Assembly (NCBI GenBank): GCA_002427745.1
Contig: DIYF01000143.1
Location: 1-22,441, forward strand
Source of the DNA: Roseivirga sp. UBA6061
Lineage (GTDB): Bacteria; Bacteroidota; Bacteroidia; Cytophagales; Cyclobacteriaceae
Reading direction: 5' to 3'
DNA: 22,441 nucleotides
The notes under the pieces are model-generated. The model was not told where the DNA came from. It worked only from the letters and a program-made list of their open reading frames with translations, and did no database searches. Shown piece by piece: positions 11,601-18,541 of this stretch (positions within the stretch are counted from its first letter, which is position 1; the number at the start of each line of letters is the position of its first letter). The translations under genes and the position numbers were made by a program.

Positions 11601-14600
11601 AGTTTGGCTAGCTGACCTTGTAGGGCTTCTTCTCCTTCTCCTGATACCGTCAATAACTGATAGGGTCTGGCGGGTAGTTTGGTTTCTTCTACCTCTTCAG
11701 GTGCCTCTGCCGGAGCTTCTTCTAAAATGATATGGGCATTGGTACCACTGATACCAAAGCTGCTCACCCCTGCTCTGCGAGGGCTTCCGTTCTTCTCCCA
11801 GGGAATAGCATCCTGGGCTACTTTTACCGGGTAGGCTTCCCAGTCGATCTTTTCATTTAACTCCTCGCTATGCAAGCTCTTCGGGATCATACCGTGCTGC
11901 ATGCTCAGTACTGTCTTTATCACTCCCGCTACTCCGGCAGCTCCTTCTGCATGGCCGATATTACTTTTGATACTGCCCACTACCAAGGGAGACTTTCTGC
12001 CGCTGTGCACCTCTCCCAGGGCCTGTACCTCAATAGGGTCTCCGAGATCCGTTCCTGTTCCGTGGCACTCTACATAATCGATTTGCTCCGGACTCAGGTT
12101 CGATTGTTGAAGGGCCTTACTGATCACAGATTCCTGTGACGGGCCATTGGGTGCTGTAAAGCCCTGGCTCTTACCATCCTGATTCACTGAACTCCCTTTG
12201 ATAAGTGCCAGTATATTGTCGCCATCAGCTTTAGCCTTGCTCAATGGTTTCAGCACTAATACACCCGCTCCTTCAGATCGCACATATCCATCCGCTTTAT
12301 TGGAAAAGGTATGACAATGCCCCGTAGGTGAAAGGGCTTTTAGCTGACTGAAATACACACTACTCTCGGGGCTGATAATGACATTGGCGCCTCCTGCCAA
12401 AGCCTGATCGCACTCTCCGTTTCTTAGAGCCTGTACGGCCAGGTGCAAAGAAACCAATGACGAAGAACAGGCCGTATCAATGGCCATATTCGGACCATTC
12501 AAACCCAGCCAATAAGAGATTCTACCGGCAATAGCGCTATGCGCTGTACCCAAAATAGCATAGCCATCGGCTTCTGTACTGGCCTCGGCTTTTATACGGT
12601 GCTGATAGTCTGCACTACAAATACCAAAATAGGCTCCGGTGTTCGTGCCCAACATCTCTTTCTGGTCCAGGCCGGCTCTCTCCAATGCCTCCCAGCTACA
12701 CTCCAGTAAAAGTCTTTGCTGCGGATCTATGTTCCGGGCCTCCTGGGGGGTAATTCTGAAAAAGCCGGCATCGAAGGTTTCGATATCTTCCAGAAAACCA
12801 CCTTCACGTGCATATATTTTACCGGCTGTTCCGGGCACAGGATCATACCATCGATCCATATCCCATCGGTCTTCAGGCACAGCGACAATCCCCTCAAGTT
12901 CATGAGAAAGAAGATGCCAAAGGCCTTCCGGGTCATTGGCCCCTCCCGGAAAACGACAGCTCATACCAATGATAGCGATGGGTTCTGCCCTATCCACCAT
13001 CCGGGAATCCGGCTTTGTAATCGCTGTTTTCTTCGCGCCCGATATCTTAGACATCAGGTATGTGGAAAGTCTGTCAATGGAAGGATGATCAAATATGAGT
13101 GTAGCCGGTAATTTCAATCCCAGCTGCGTACCCAGCATATTCCTCAGTTCTATGGCTATGAGTGAGTTGACACCCAAATCTTCCAAAGGCTCAGTTAAGG
13201 AAATGGCACCGGCCTCAGTAGCCAGCATACCAGCGATACTATCTCTCAGGAAGGCCGTGAAGAAAGAAGCTCTTTGCTTCTCTTCCATTGCCTGAAGCTG
13301 GTCGATAAAGCTATTGCTGCTCTCTTTTTGGTCCGGAGTCAGCACTTCATCATAGAAGGATGGAACCGTATTGAAACGAGCCTTTAAAGACCTTTTAAAC
13401 TGATGTTTTCGAAGGGGAAAGATGCCCATTTGGGATGCCTCCGCATGAGCCACCTGATCTATCAATGGTACCCCCTCTTTAGAGGAGAAATAGCTGAGTC
13501 CTGCCTTTTCTATGCGGTTTTTTTCTTCTTTGCTCAGGTTGGCAGCCAGGCCTGTATCTGAAATCGGACCCCAGTTGATACTCAGAGCCGGCAAACTACA
13601 GGCAACCCGATAGGTGGCCAGATGGTCCAGAAAGGTATTGGCCGCGATATAATTCCCCTGACCTGTTCCTCCCAGCACGGAAGCTGCTGATGAAAAAAGC
13701 AGGAATAGCTCCAAATCCATTTCTTTGGTAGCTTCATGCAAATGCCAGCCTCCCCGTACTTTGGGTTTCATTACCTCTAATAGCCTTTCAGAAGTCAGAG
13801 CATCTAAGACACCATCGTCCAAAACACCCGCAGCATGTACCACCCCTTTCAAAGGAAGTTCAGCAGGAATACTCTCTATGACCTCTGACAGGGCTGCTGC
13901 ATCAGATACATCACAGCGCTTTATCGTAAGTTCTGTGCCCAGAGAAGCAATTTCTTCAAGAGCTTTTTGCGCTTGCAGGCCGGGTTCGTTCCTGCCCAAA
14001 AGCAAAAGGTGGGCTACCTTATGCTCCCTAGCGAAGTGTTCTGCCACCTTTAAACCCAATGCACCAAGCCCTCCGGTAATGAGCACCGTAGCCTTAGGGG
14101 CCTTCAGCAAAGGAATTTTTGTTTCATTTTGCGATTTCAGACGCCCCTTCCCGGGGATCAGTCGCAAGCCTTCAACACCATTGGCAGTAATTCTTATTTG
14201 TTGCCCGGTATTTTCAGACTGCAGTACATCGAGTAATTTTTCGCGATCCTCCAGTGAGGTTTCGTCAAGTCCGACTAAGCGAAAACGGACCTCCGGATAT
14301 TCCTGTCCTGCTACCTGAAACAAGCCTGCTACCGGAGCGAAAATTAAATTGGCCGGGTCATTTTCGGCAAAAAGTCCCTTTACTACCCAAAACACTTCCT
14401 CCACTCCGGAATTAACAGCCCATTGAAGCTGTTCAAGGGCCTGAACCGCCATTTTATCTATTACCACAGGCATCTCACCGGGTACCTCGGGAGCCTCCCA
14501 GAGTTTGATTAGCTTTTTTGTATACTTCGTGATTGACTTTTCAGAATCCTGTACCTCCAGTGGAATACTCCTTTCCTTAGCTCCTGTCAGGAGTGACTGA

Positions 14601-17600
14601 GCAAGAGTGGTGGAGGTATCATTGCTGAGGAGCGTCCAGCTTTCTTCAGAAGAAATGCCTTTTTCCAGGTTTATATGCTGCCAATCAGTGGTAAACAGCC
14701 AGTCTCCCTGAGGCCAGTCTCCGGCAATTTCGAGTTGGGATGCCTCAACTTTTCGAAGTTTGAACTCCTCAACACTTCCCAAAGGGCTCCCTGACCGGTC
14801 CCAGAAATTGATGCTGAATACCCTGATGTTTTCAGAATGATCAATCAGTATAAATTCAGCCCAAACGGTGTCAGCTGCTGTGTTGGACAGTTGGTATCCA
14901 CGGATCTCAAAGGGTAAAAAAGCAGTAAGGTCTTCTTCCGACTTGAAAGCGGAGCTCAGTTGAAAGATACCATCGAGTAAGGTTGGATGAAGTTGATAAC
15001 CACTGACATCAATATTGCCCAGTTCAATCCTGCCTACAAGCCTGTCCTGATTGCGATAGGCTTCTTTCACCACCTGAAAGGCCGGTCCGAGAGAAACACC
15101 GGCAGATTCCATATTGTTGTAAAGGTCGTCCGTTTCTTCCGGTTTCAGATTTTCAATGATGGAAGCCGGGTTAACTGAATGGGAGAGGCCTTCATCTGTT
15201 ACCTCCACCAGACCGGAGGCATTGCGCTGCCAATCGGCTTTTTTGGTTTTGCTATAAATACTGAAGTTGTAGTTGCCCTCTGCAACGCTCTCGGTGATCA
15301 GTTGTACCTGAATCTCCTCTTCCAGAAAAATCATCGGGCTTTCAACCAATAGTTCTACAAGCTGATAAGTGCCCTCCAACTGACTGATAAAACCCTGGAC
15401 TAATTCTGCCATGGCAGCCCCGGGGACTACCAGTTTGCCAAAAACCTGATGATCGCTGAAGTAAGTGTATGATTTGAGGTCAAGCGTTTGCTCATATACT
15501 CTTTGTCCTGCTACCACAAACTCAGAGCCCAGCAGCAGATGTCCTGTGGATTTTCCTCCGGAATGGCTTTTACGTTTCTCAACCCAATGTCGCGCTCTCT
15601 GAAACGCGTAGGTTGGTAAGCCCACCCTGGGTTTTTCTCTGTTTTGATAGAAGTTTCTCCAATCAATATCCCTCCCGCTGGCATACCATCTGGTAAGATT
15701 TCCCAGCATGGCCTCCTGATCTGGCTGATCTTTCTGCAATGAGTGTATCCAGCAATATTGATCTTCCTCACTTACACAGTGAGTTCCCATACCTGTGAGC
15801 ACCTGCTGAGGCCCCACTTCTAAATAGGTGGTAACTCCCTGCGCTTCCAGGGTTTGCATGCCTGTGCTGAACAGTACAGCCGTACGGATATGGTTGGTCC
15901 AATAGGATGCCTTTTGTACCTCTTCTCCGGCCAGTCGCCCATTTACGTTGCTCACCAGGGGAATGGATGGAGGGCTATAGCTAATGGTTTCAGCAACTCT
16001 TCTGAAATCGTTGAGTACCGGATCCATCAAAGGACTGTGGAAGGCATGAGAAGTTTTGAGCTCTTTGACTTTGATGCCCTCTGCCTCAAATGAGCTCATT
16101 AACTCATTGATGGTATTTGTGTCACCAGAGATCACTGTCTGCCTGGGACCATTTTCAGCAGCAATGCTCACCATAGCTGTTTTATCCGTCAGGTGCCTGG
16201 CCACAGACTCCTTGTCAGCACGCACTGAAACCATTTTGCCTGTTTGAGGCTGAAGTCCCATGAGTCTGCCGCGGGCAACGGCCAGCTTCATGCCATCATT
16301 CAGACTAAACACTCCCGCGATAGTAGCAGCCACTAACTCACCCAGGCTATGCCCCATTAAAATATCCGGAGTTACCCCCCAGTGTTGCCATAGCCGGGCC
16401 AGGCTGTATTCAATAGCAAAAAGAACGGGCTGAGTGTAAGTCGTCTGATGAATCAGGTCAGCCTCCTCATCATTTGCCGGTGCAAAAAGGTATGATTTTA
16501 AGTCTTTTCCGGATTCAGATTGAATCAGTTCGAAACAGGTATCTAAGGTCGCTTTGAAAAACGGCTCCGTATCATAAAGGCCTTTACCCATTTCCGTATA
16601 TTGAGCACCCTGCCCTGTGAAAAGGAAAGCCACTTTACCGGGAGACGTGTTTGTAGGCAGGTCAGCTGAGGATAGCTGTTGTATCAGATCTTCCCTGTTC
16701 TGAGCGATAAAAGCATGTTGTGTTCTGAAATGGCTGCGGGTGGTGGCTAAACTATAAGCCAGTTCTTCCAATGAAGGCCCCTTATCGGACAGGATATAGT
16801 CCTTCAAAGCTGAGATTTGTCCCAGCAGAGCTTCTTTGCCTTCTGCGGAAACCGGGACAAGCTGACAGGCTCTTGCCGGCAGCACTCCTTCCTGGCTAAG
16901 CTCTTCCTTGTCCGGGGCTTCTTCCAAAATCACATGTGCGTTGGTACCGGTAATACCAAAACCACTGATACCCGCCCTCCGGGGTTGCTCATTCTTTCCC
17001 CATTCTACAGGTTCCTGGGCTACTTTGACCGGGTACGAAGCCCAGTCTATTTTCTCATTCAGCTCTTCACTGTGAAGGCTCCTGGGGATTAAGCCATGCT
17101 GCATACTCAATATGGCTTTAATAACTCCGGCTACTCCGGCAGCAGCTTCGGCATGGCCTATATTGCTCTTAATGCTGCTGAGAACAACAGGTTTTTTGTT
17201 GTCTTTGAAAACGGCTCCGATAGACTGCACTTCTATAGGATCTCCAAGGTCTGTGCCCGTCCCATGGCATTCTATGTAACCTATATCCGAAGGTTGCAAC
17301 TGTGCCTCAGCCAGTGCTTTTTTGATTACCTGCTGCTGTGAGGGACCATTAGGGGCTGTAAAACCCTGACTTTTACCATCCTGATTTACTCCTGTACCTT
17401 TCACCAGGGCAAGGATAGGGTCCCCGTCAGCTTTAGCTTTACTCAATGGCTTTAGTACCAATACGCCAGCACCTTCGCCCCGGATAAAGCCATCGGCCTG
17501 ATTGGAAAATGTGTGACATCGGCCGGTTGGAGATAGTGACTTGATTTTGCTCAGGTACACCATACCAGCCGGGCTGAGTAAGAGGCTCACACCTCCCACG

Positions 17601-18307
17601 ATGGCCTGGTCGCATTCCCCCTGGCGCAGTGCCTGCACTCCCAGATGTAGGGATACCAAAGAAGAAGAACAGGCTGTGTCCACAACCATATTAGGACCCG
17701 TAAGCCCCAGCCAGTAGGCTATTCGCCCGGCAATGGCACTATTGATTGACCCCAAAAGACTATAGGCATCCATTTGTCCTGTATCTCCCGAAGTGCTCAC
17801 CAGATAGTCGTTCCCGGAAATACCGATGTATACTCCGGTATTGGTATTGCTTAAGTCAGCCTGACGCAGACCCGCACGCTCCAGAGCTTCCCAGCTACAT
17901 TCCAGCAATAAGCGCTGTTGCGGGTCCATGCTCCGGGCTTCCTGCGGACTGATCTTGAAAAAGGAAGGGTCAAAAGACTCAATGCCTTTGACAAAGCCGC
18001 CTTCTCGCACATACATCTTACCGGCAGCTTCAGGGTCGGCATCATACCACTGTTCGATATCCCAACGCGATTGGGGTATGGGCTCAATACCATCTCTCCC
18101 AGCGGACAGCAAATCCCAAAGGGCTTCAGGGCTGTCTGAACCTCCGGGGAAACGACAACTCATGCCAATAATGGCTATGGGCTCTTTGTGCTCGATTTCG
18201 CCTTCAAGCTCTTTTATACGGTTATTGAGCTGAGAGATTACCCTGAAAGATTTCTTCTTTAACTGGATAATCTCTGTTTCTAAAGACTTGTTATCAGTGG
18301 TCGCCAT
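2402..18307 (-). CDS. Type I modular PKS, three modules of KS-AT-DH-KR-ACP (M1-M3)
   Basis: A complete 5,301-residue assembly-line protein that performs three elongations, each followed by ketoreduction and dehydration. In order: docking helix 1-40; M1 KS 42-465, AT 556-850, DH 922-1185, KR 1405-1640, ACP 1675-1752; M2 KS 1775-2198, AT 2292-2590, DH 2656-2920, KR 3130-3365, ACP 3400-3480; M3 KS 3501-3925, AT 4021-4315, DH 4387-4650, KR 4865-5100, ACP 5135-5215; docking tail 5225-5301. The roughly 200-residue stretch between each DH and KR reads as the structural KR half. I see no methyltransferase or ER in it. The ATG at 18307 is 6 nt after the stop of the upstream PKS, and the N-terminal helix matches that of the next PKS, which supports this start. 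No Shine-Dalgarno is visible. An unbroken frame of 15.9 kb with every active site kept argues for a working enzyme. There is no thioesterase, so the chain passes to the next protein. Confidence 0.98.
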   Translation of the reverse strand: MATTDNKSLETEIIQLKKKSFRVISQLNNRIKELEGEIEHKEPIAIIGMSCRFPGGSDSPEALWDLLSAGRDGIEPIPQSRWDIEQWYDADPEAAGKMYVREGGFVKGIESFDPSFFKISPQEARSMDPQQRLLLECSWEALERAGLRQADLSNTNTGVYIGISGNDYLVSTSGDTGQMDAYSLLGSINSAIAGRIAYWLGLTGPNMVVDTACSSSLVSLHLGVQALRQGECDQAIVGGVSLLLSPAGMVYLSKIKSLSPTGRCHTFSNQADGFIRGEGAGVLVLKPLSKAKADGDPILALVKGTGVNQDGKSQGFTAPNGPSQQQVIKKALAEAQLQPSDIGYIECHGTGTDLGDPIEVQSIGAVFKDNKKPVVLSSIKSNIGHAEAAAGVAGVIKAILSMQHGLIPRSLHSEELNEKIDWASYPVKVAQEPVEWGKNEQPRRAGISGFGITGTNAHVILEEAPDKEELSQEGVLPARACQLVPVSAEGKEALLGQISALKDYILSDKGPSLEELAYSLATTRSHFRTQHAFIAQNREDLIQQLSSADLPTNTSPGKVAFLFTGQGAQYTEMGKGLYDTEPFFKATLDTCFELIQSESGKDLKSYLFAPANDEEADLIHQTTYTQPVLFAIEYSLARLWQHWGVTPDILMGHSLGELVAATIAGVFSLNDGMKLAVARGRLMGLQPQTGKMVSVRADKESVARHLTDKTAMVSIAAENGPRQTVISGDTNTINELMSSFEAEGIKVKELKTSHAFHSPLMDPVLNDFRRVAETISYSPPSIPLVSNVNGRLAGEEVQKASYWTNHIRTAVLFSTGMQTLEAQGVTTYLEVGPQQVLTGMGTHCVSEEDQYCWIHSLQKDQPDQEAMLGNLTRWYASGRDIDWRNFYQNREKPRVGLPTYAFQRARHWVEKRKSHSGGKSTGHLLLGSEFVVAGQRVYEQTLDLKSYTYFSDHQVFGKLVVPGAAMAELVQGFISQLEGTYQLVELLVESPMIFLEEEIQVQLITESVAEGNYNFSIYSKTKKADWQRNASGLVEVTDEGLSHSVNPASIIENLKPEETDDLYNNMESAGVSLGPAFQVVKEAYRNQDRLVGRIELGNIDVSGYQLHPTLLDGIFQLSSAFKSEEDLTAFLPFEIRGYQLSNTAADTVWAEFILIDHSENIRVFSINFWDRSGSPLGSVEEFKLRKVEASQLEIAGDWPQGDWLFTTDWQHINLEKGISSEESWTLLSNDTSTTLAQSLLTGAKERSIPLEVQDSEKSITKYTKKLIKLWEAPEVPGEMPVVIDKMAVQALEQLQWAVNSGVEEVFWVVKGLFAENDPANLIFAPVAGLFQVAGQEYPEVRFRLVGLDETSLEDREKLLDVLQSENTGQQIRITANGVEGLRLIPGKGRLKSQNETKIPLLKAPKATVLITGGLGALGLKVAEHFAREHKVAHLLLLGRNEPGLQAQKALEEIASLGTELTIKRCDVSDAAALSEVIESIPAELPLKGVVHAAGVLDDGVLDALTSERLLEVMKPKVRGGWHLHEATKEMDLELFLLFSSAASVLGGTGQGNYIAANTFLDHLATYRVACSLPALSINWGPISDTGLAANLSKEEKNRIEKAGLSYFSSKEGVPLIDQVAHAEASQMGIFPLRKHQFKRSLKARFNTVPSFYDEVLTPDQKESSNSFIDQLQAMEEKQRASFFTAFLRDSIAGMLATEAGAISLTEPLEDLGVNSLIAIELRNMLGTQLGLKLPATLIFDHPSIDRLSTYLMSKISGAKKTAITKPDSRMVDRAEPIAIIGMSCRFPGGANDPEGLWHLLSHELEGIVAVPEDRWDMDRWYDPVPGTAGKIYAREGGFLEDIETFDAGFFRITPQEARNIDPQQRLLLECSWEALERAGLDQKEMLGTNTGAYFGICSADYQHRIKAEASTEADGYAILGTAHSAIAGRISYWLGLNGPNMAIDTACSSSLVSLHLAVQALRNGECDQALAGGANVIISPESSVYFSQLKALSPTGHCHTFSNKADGYVRSEGAGVLVLKPLSKAKADGDNILALIKGSSVNQDGKSQGFTAPNGPSQESVISKALQQSNLSPEQIDYVECHGTGTDLGDPIEVQALGEVHSGRKSPLVVGSIKSNIGHAEGAAGVAGVIKTVLSMQHGMIPKSLHSEELNEKIDWEAYPVKVAQDAIPWEKNGSPRRAGVSSFGISGTNAHIILEEAPAEAPEEVEETKLPARPYQLLTVSGEGEEALQGQLAKLKTHVESHPEQPLETLAYSLSTTRSHFRSRLGLVVSDKESLLSKLSGPIHPIHTSPGKLAFLYTGGGSQYTGMAKELYETEKTFATTFDQCLSLIQQETGEDFKQIIFASASTAEAAKLDQIDYMLLALFAVEYSLTRLWQSWGIEPDILMGHSLGELVAATVAGVFSLEDGIRLVAARGKLMASVKKAGKMATVEASIAELQPYLDKEPSVSVAGENGPRQTLISGAAAGIESIADQLKNSDIKVKVLPISQASHSPLMEEILPAFRQMAGQITYHAPQYPIISNVSGRLAGEEIQSPDYWTDHIRQTVLFSSGMQTLEQEGVTTYLEMGAEPSLVGMGGHCVTNSEDCQWLASLQSEGSDEETILKSVAALYEAGYAPNWDSFYQDREQQKVSLPTYAFQRKRHWIDEADNVSGGRATGHALLGSELNMAGTSYYEKHLNVRDAAFLSDHKVQGKTIVPAAALAELVQGFISEKEMDARIGELLIERPLVISDSGIVQLQLVTREEENGRFDFTIHSREGEADIWQQNASGSIEAEAVPPFPDLDVEELKADLQALDIAEFYDDFESIAISYGALFQVIEEAYSDEHRVFGRVKLRAEEGDYNLHPTLLDGVFQLLAGIQGHSFESTYLPFEINGYALKHMNPREIWTEVTKTGEENSQVSYQIRVWDDEGQGIGEIATLKARKLDPGAFEESGLKHRDWLYTTSWEPVTLESGTLAEGSWQLTGEESSSVLEALSAHLNSQEIQQLTAPVQEGTYGLISLWEGFDLDSGLPETTAHITGIALEQLKSAVHAGVEEVVWVTRDVFNTSVKSGLMYAPLWGLVRAAMQEHPGIRFRLIDLGKEVSDSRFVEAICSTTREDQLKLGTDSAEGLRLVPGASVHDEQDHNQGALISGNGTLLITGGLGALGLKTAQYFAQEHKVSHLILAGRNAPGEKAKHVIDELTSSGTKVTVASCDVSDRAAVSDLIDGIPKEEPLKGIIHAAGVLDDGILESQTKERLHEMMLPKVHGSWNLHELTRDLELDLFVVYSSFTSITGSSGQTGYAAANVFVDALAVYRQNLGLPIHCINWGPVADVGLAAALDKEEKARISRLGIDYFSSAVGLEVMAQVLSGSGTSMAIAPIRKNRLSQVLQANHGSVPAFYTRILHDRQSSEKTSLTGHLQQLDQSQRVGYLNTYLREQVATVVGRNPMEIPVEESLKSLGINSLMAIELRNQLSRQLGLKLPATLMFDYPIIQNLSEYLISRVLEDPKQSVSKRSKTYSHTDEPIAIIGMGCRFPGGAVNPEAFWKLLSEGRDAIGPIPTTRWDVESIYSEEPGVPGKMNTREAGLLKDIDQFDAGFFGITETEAKNLDPQHRILMETAWQAIESAGLTKSGIFGTDTGVFMGLMSHEYENMQSGDMNALTGFAGLGSAGSVLTGRLSYWLGLKGPSVTIDTACSSSLVAMDMAVEKLHNGSCDMAIAGGVSLILTPAMHIEFGMLQGIAKDGRCRTFSDQAHGTGWSEGCGVLILKPLSKAQADGDQIMALIKGSAVNQDGRSQGLTAPNGPSQVQVIQKALDRAKLSPNQVDYVEAHGTGTELGDPIEVQALGQAYSEITERHKPLILGAVKSNLGHTMAAAGVAGVIKTVLSMKHGQIPKSLHCDELNKKIDWEAYPVKVAREALPWDKNGTPRRAGVSSFGISGTNAHIILEEAPEQGTDQAGKTSDLPDRAYELVTISGEGDKALKAQAKGLKLHLEKHPEQTLEALAYNLSTKRTHFRKRQAFVTSDRTELLNLLGSPVSEDVPTPGKLAFLFTGQGAQYEGMGKWLYDSEPVYRDSIKQCLALVRQITDEHFYQSLSEELTGKPVGNIHQTEYTQPGLFVMEYSLSKLWQHWGVIPDLLIGHSLGELVAATVAGIFSLEDGIRLIAERGRLMGALPQEGKMMSVRCDRSTLEKHLETCEGKISIAAENGPQQMVVSGEDAAIDKLEKLFKKESVKTRALNTSHAFHSALMEPALESFLQVAEQVSYHAPQYPIVSNLTGELAGDEILTAAYWTRHIRETVSFNRGMQTLEKEGVTQYLEIGPEPVLTGMGAYCVSNSEECIWLASVKSDTPETETMLSSLGALFESGLNPDWRAFYQGRQQGPVTLPAYPFQRKSYWIDIEDTSSGGKPVQGALLGRELTIGGELIYEKTLDLNKLTYLRDHQVYGNVIFPAAGIAELVQEFIAEQGLATQIDELLIVKPVTLSERPTQIQLVTSKTATDSYQFSVFAKDEEDNWERCANGTLSAASDSSDKPRDIALLTKGMSVVGRDELYDKFELTPIHYGQAFQTVSELYVDEGRVVGKLVCDSNDQEGYQINPALLDGVFQLAGQLSFGEDEEVYLPFELDQFQLKTTNPDTLWAELTLQSSDKDQKVFEVSLWDHSGRWAGKVGALKARKTDTSQWQQEGRSVENQWVYTTDWEEVSVDQGGYAGSNWAMISSQESDLGRLIVSDIQTAGLTCERLDFGQSTEQNLDGLICVWPGADVKDNLPEAVSDLTTTALLQLQQATNAGVQEITWVTEGAFDDKSNLVSAPLWGMLRVAMQENPHIRFRLIDCEAGRADLHQQVLNAVRSDSSEAQWRVDSQGIKGLRLVSSAALMSTEIEADSESFISEDSSVLITGGLGALGMKVAEHFASAHKVGTLILLGRSEPKPETLERIATIEKSGTRVIVEKCDVSDQAGLAEIIRKIPADCPLKGVVHAAGVLEDGVIASQSTQGLKRVLAPKVHGAWILHELTRSLDLDFFVLFSSMASLLGSPGQANYAAANAFLDALITYRGSQGLPVSGINWGPVSQVGLAADLGIDEKARIEERGIGFLPVDQGLNLLDRALSLKVNQIALLPMKKRKFRQSLENAFGRVPDFFSEVLESGQAPEQNTLIKQIRELPAEQRSSYLIDMLRKGLGEVLGLAGAGTLALDKPIIELGLDSLKAIELRNQLSRKLDLKLPATLIFDYPTISDLSGFILNEMDFEQEIQVDWKHSITQFIQSQNADLSVNLGDDQIAATLDRLTTLLKRAEEDGQPVEQKPAGDIDEFTDDEIDSTFDELMKNELD
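2663..7807 (-). other. PKS module M3: KS-AT(malonyl)-DH-KR-ACP
   Basis: Third module of the three-module PKS. The KS triad is C3672, H3807 and H3847. This KS belongs to a different sequence group from M1 and M2 (MDMAVEKL, GWSEGCGV, GHTMAAAG), shared with M4. The AT has S4118 and HAFH at 4218-4221, pointing to malonyl-CoA. The DH has H4417/G4421/P4426 and D4576, with NPALLD in place of HPALLD. The KR has S5001, Y5014 and N5018 with a B-type LED at 4957-4959. The ACP Ser is S5177 in the canonical GLDSL, the only one of the four visible ACPs with Asp before the Ser. Predicted outcome: a third successive double bond before transfer to the next protein. Confidence 0.88.
7868..12985 (-). other. PKS module M2: KS-AT(QASH type)-DH-KR-ACP
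   Basis: Second module of the three-module PKS. The KS triad is C1947, H2082 and H2119. The AT has active S2389 (GHSLGE) and H2491, and R2414 in ARGKLM is present. Its specificity motif is QASH (2488-2491), the first motif reads GGGSQ instead of GQGAQ, and the TQP motif is replaced by MLL. The extender is therefore not plain malonyl by signature. A methyl-branched or other substituted unit is my guess. The DH has H2687/G2691/P2696 and D2847. The KR has S3266, Y3279 and N3283 with LDD at 3222-3224. The ACP Ser is S3441 in GINSL. Predicted outcome: a reduced and dehydrated unit, probably carrying a branch. Confidence 0.88.
10401..11941 (-). repeat. KS-C-term/AT cassette, copy in M2 (full length, about 1.54 kb)
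   Basis: The only copy seen whole. It encodes big-protein residues 2123-2636, from AAGVAG in the KS to the F of LPTYAFQR in the post-AT linker. Positions 10704-11941 align without indels to 1-1238. Positions 10401-10747 align without indels to 22095-22441. By hand count there are about 58 differences in 1,238 positions and about 16 in 347, so both pairs are about 95% identical. Flanking sequence on both sides is far less similar. Confidence 0.9.
13052..18184 (-). other. PKS module M1: KS-AT(malonyl)-DH-KR-ACP
   Basis: First module of the three-module PKS. The KS triad is C213, H348 and H385. The AT has GQGAQ at 565-569, S654 in GHSLGE and HAFH at 754-757, the family signature for malonyl-CoA. 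The DH has H953/G957/P962 and D1112 (LLDG). Its YGPxF motif reads LGPAF (1073-1077). The KR has S1540, Y1553 and N1557 with a B-type LDD at 1496-1498. The ACP Ser is S1715 in GVNSL. Predicted outcome: an unbranched two-carbon extension, reduced to a D-hydroxyl and dehydrated to a trans double bond. The KS belongs to the same sequence group as the M2 KS (SLHLGVQAL, GEGAGVLVL). Confidence 0.9.
18188..18307 (-). other. N-terminal docking coiled coil of the three-module PKS
   Basis: Residues 1-40 before the first KS form a Lys/Glu-rich amphipathic helix (EIIQLKKKSFRVISQLNNRI) that ends just before EPIAIIG. It fits the parallel coiled-coil docking helices known at the N termini of modular PKS proteins. 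It should bind the acidic tail of the upstream PKS. Confidence 0.75.
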
Positions 18308-18313
18308 ATCTGT

Positions 18314-18541
18314 TTAATTGCCTAACCTTTCCTCAAAAATTTTGTCCAGACCTTCGGATATTTCTTCATCCGACAAATCCATCAGTGCGTCATCATCAGG
18401 TCCCGTTTCTATACCGGCACTTTCAGCATTCTCTTCTACCAAATCACGCAGCTTATTGATCGCACTGATGATCCGATCGCCTTTTCCGGTGTCTTGATCA
18501 GTACCCTGAGTCAATTGATTGATCAGGTTTTGCCAGTCTAC
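18314..18541 (-). other. C-terminal docking tail of the upstream PKS
   Basis: The last 75 or so residues after the M0 ACP. They begin at DWQNLINQL, continue with a helical stretch (DRIISAINKLRDLVEE), then an acidic linker, and end in DLSDEEISEGLDKIFEE. This arrangement of dimer helices followed by an acidic terminal helix is typical of PKS docking domains. It should pair with the Lys-rich N-terminal helix of the next protein. The tail of the three-module PKS has the same plan. The pairing is inferred from gene order. Confidence 0.75.

Noticed and set aside
13725..14318. 197-residue open frame on the plus strand, and many shorter plus-strand frames across the window
   Set aside because: They lie antisense to PKS coding sequence with intact motifs, have no recognisable protein features, and several recur at the same place in repeated domains, as expected of shadows.
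14108..14710. Possible extra domain (C-methyltransferase or similar) between DH and KR in M1-M3
   Set aside because: The roughly 200-residue stretch matches the structural KR half (W-TTDW, GVEEV-WV, APL-GL, EGLRL) and shows no SAM-binding motif. Branching would have to come from the AT.
15511..15771. Short minus-strand frames nested in another frame of the PKS genes (also near 2114-2299, 5125-5340, 10279-10497, 12727-12936, 17851-18093, 19153-19344)
   Set aside because: The PKS frame over the same bases encodes conserved domains. The nested frames show no motif.
18308..18313. Promoter or attenuator between the PKS genes
   Set aside because: The gaps are 6 and 14 nt, too short for either.
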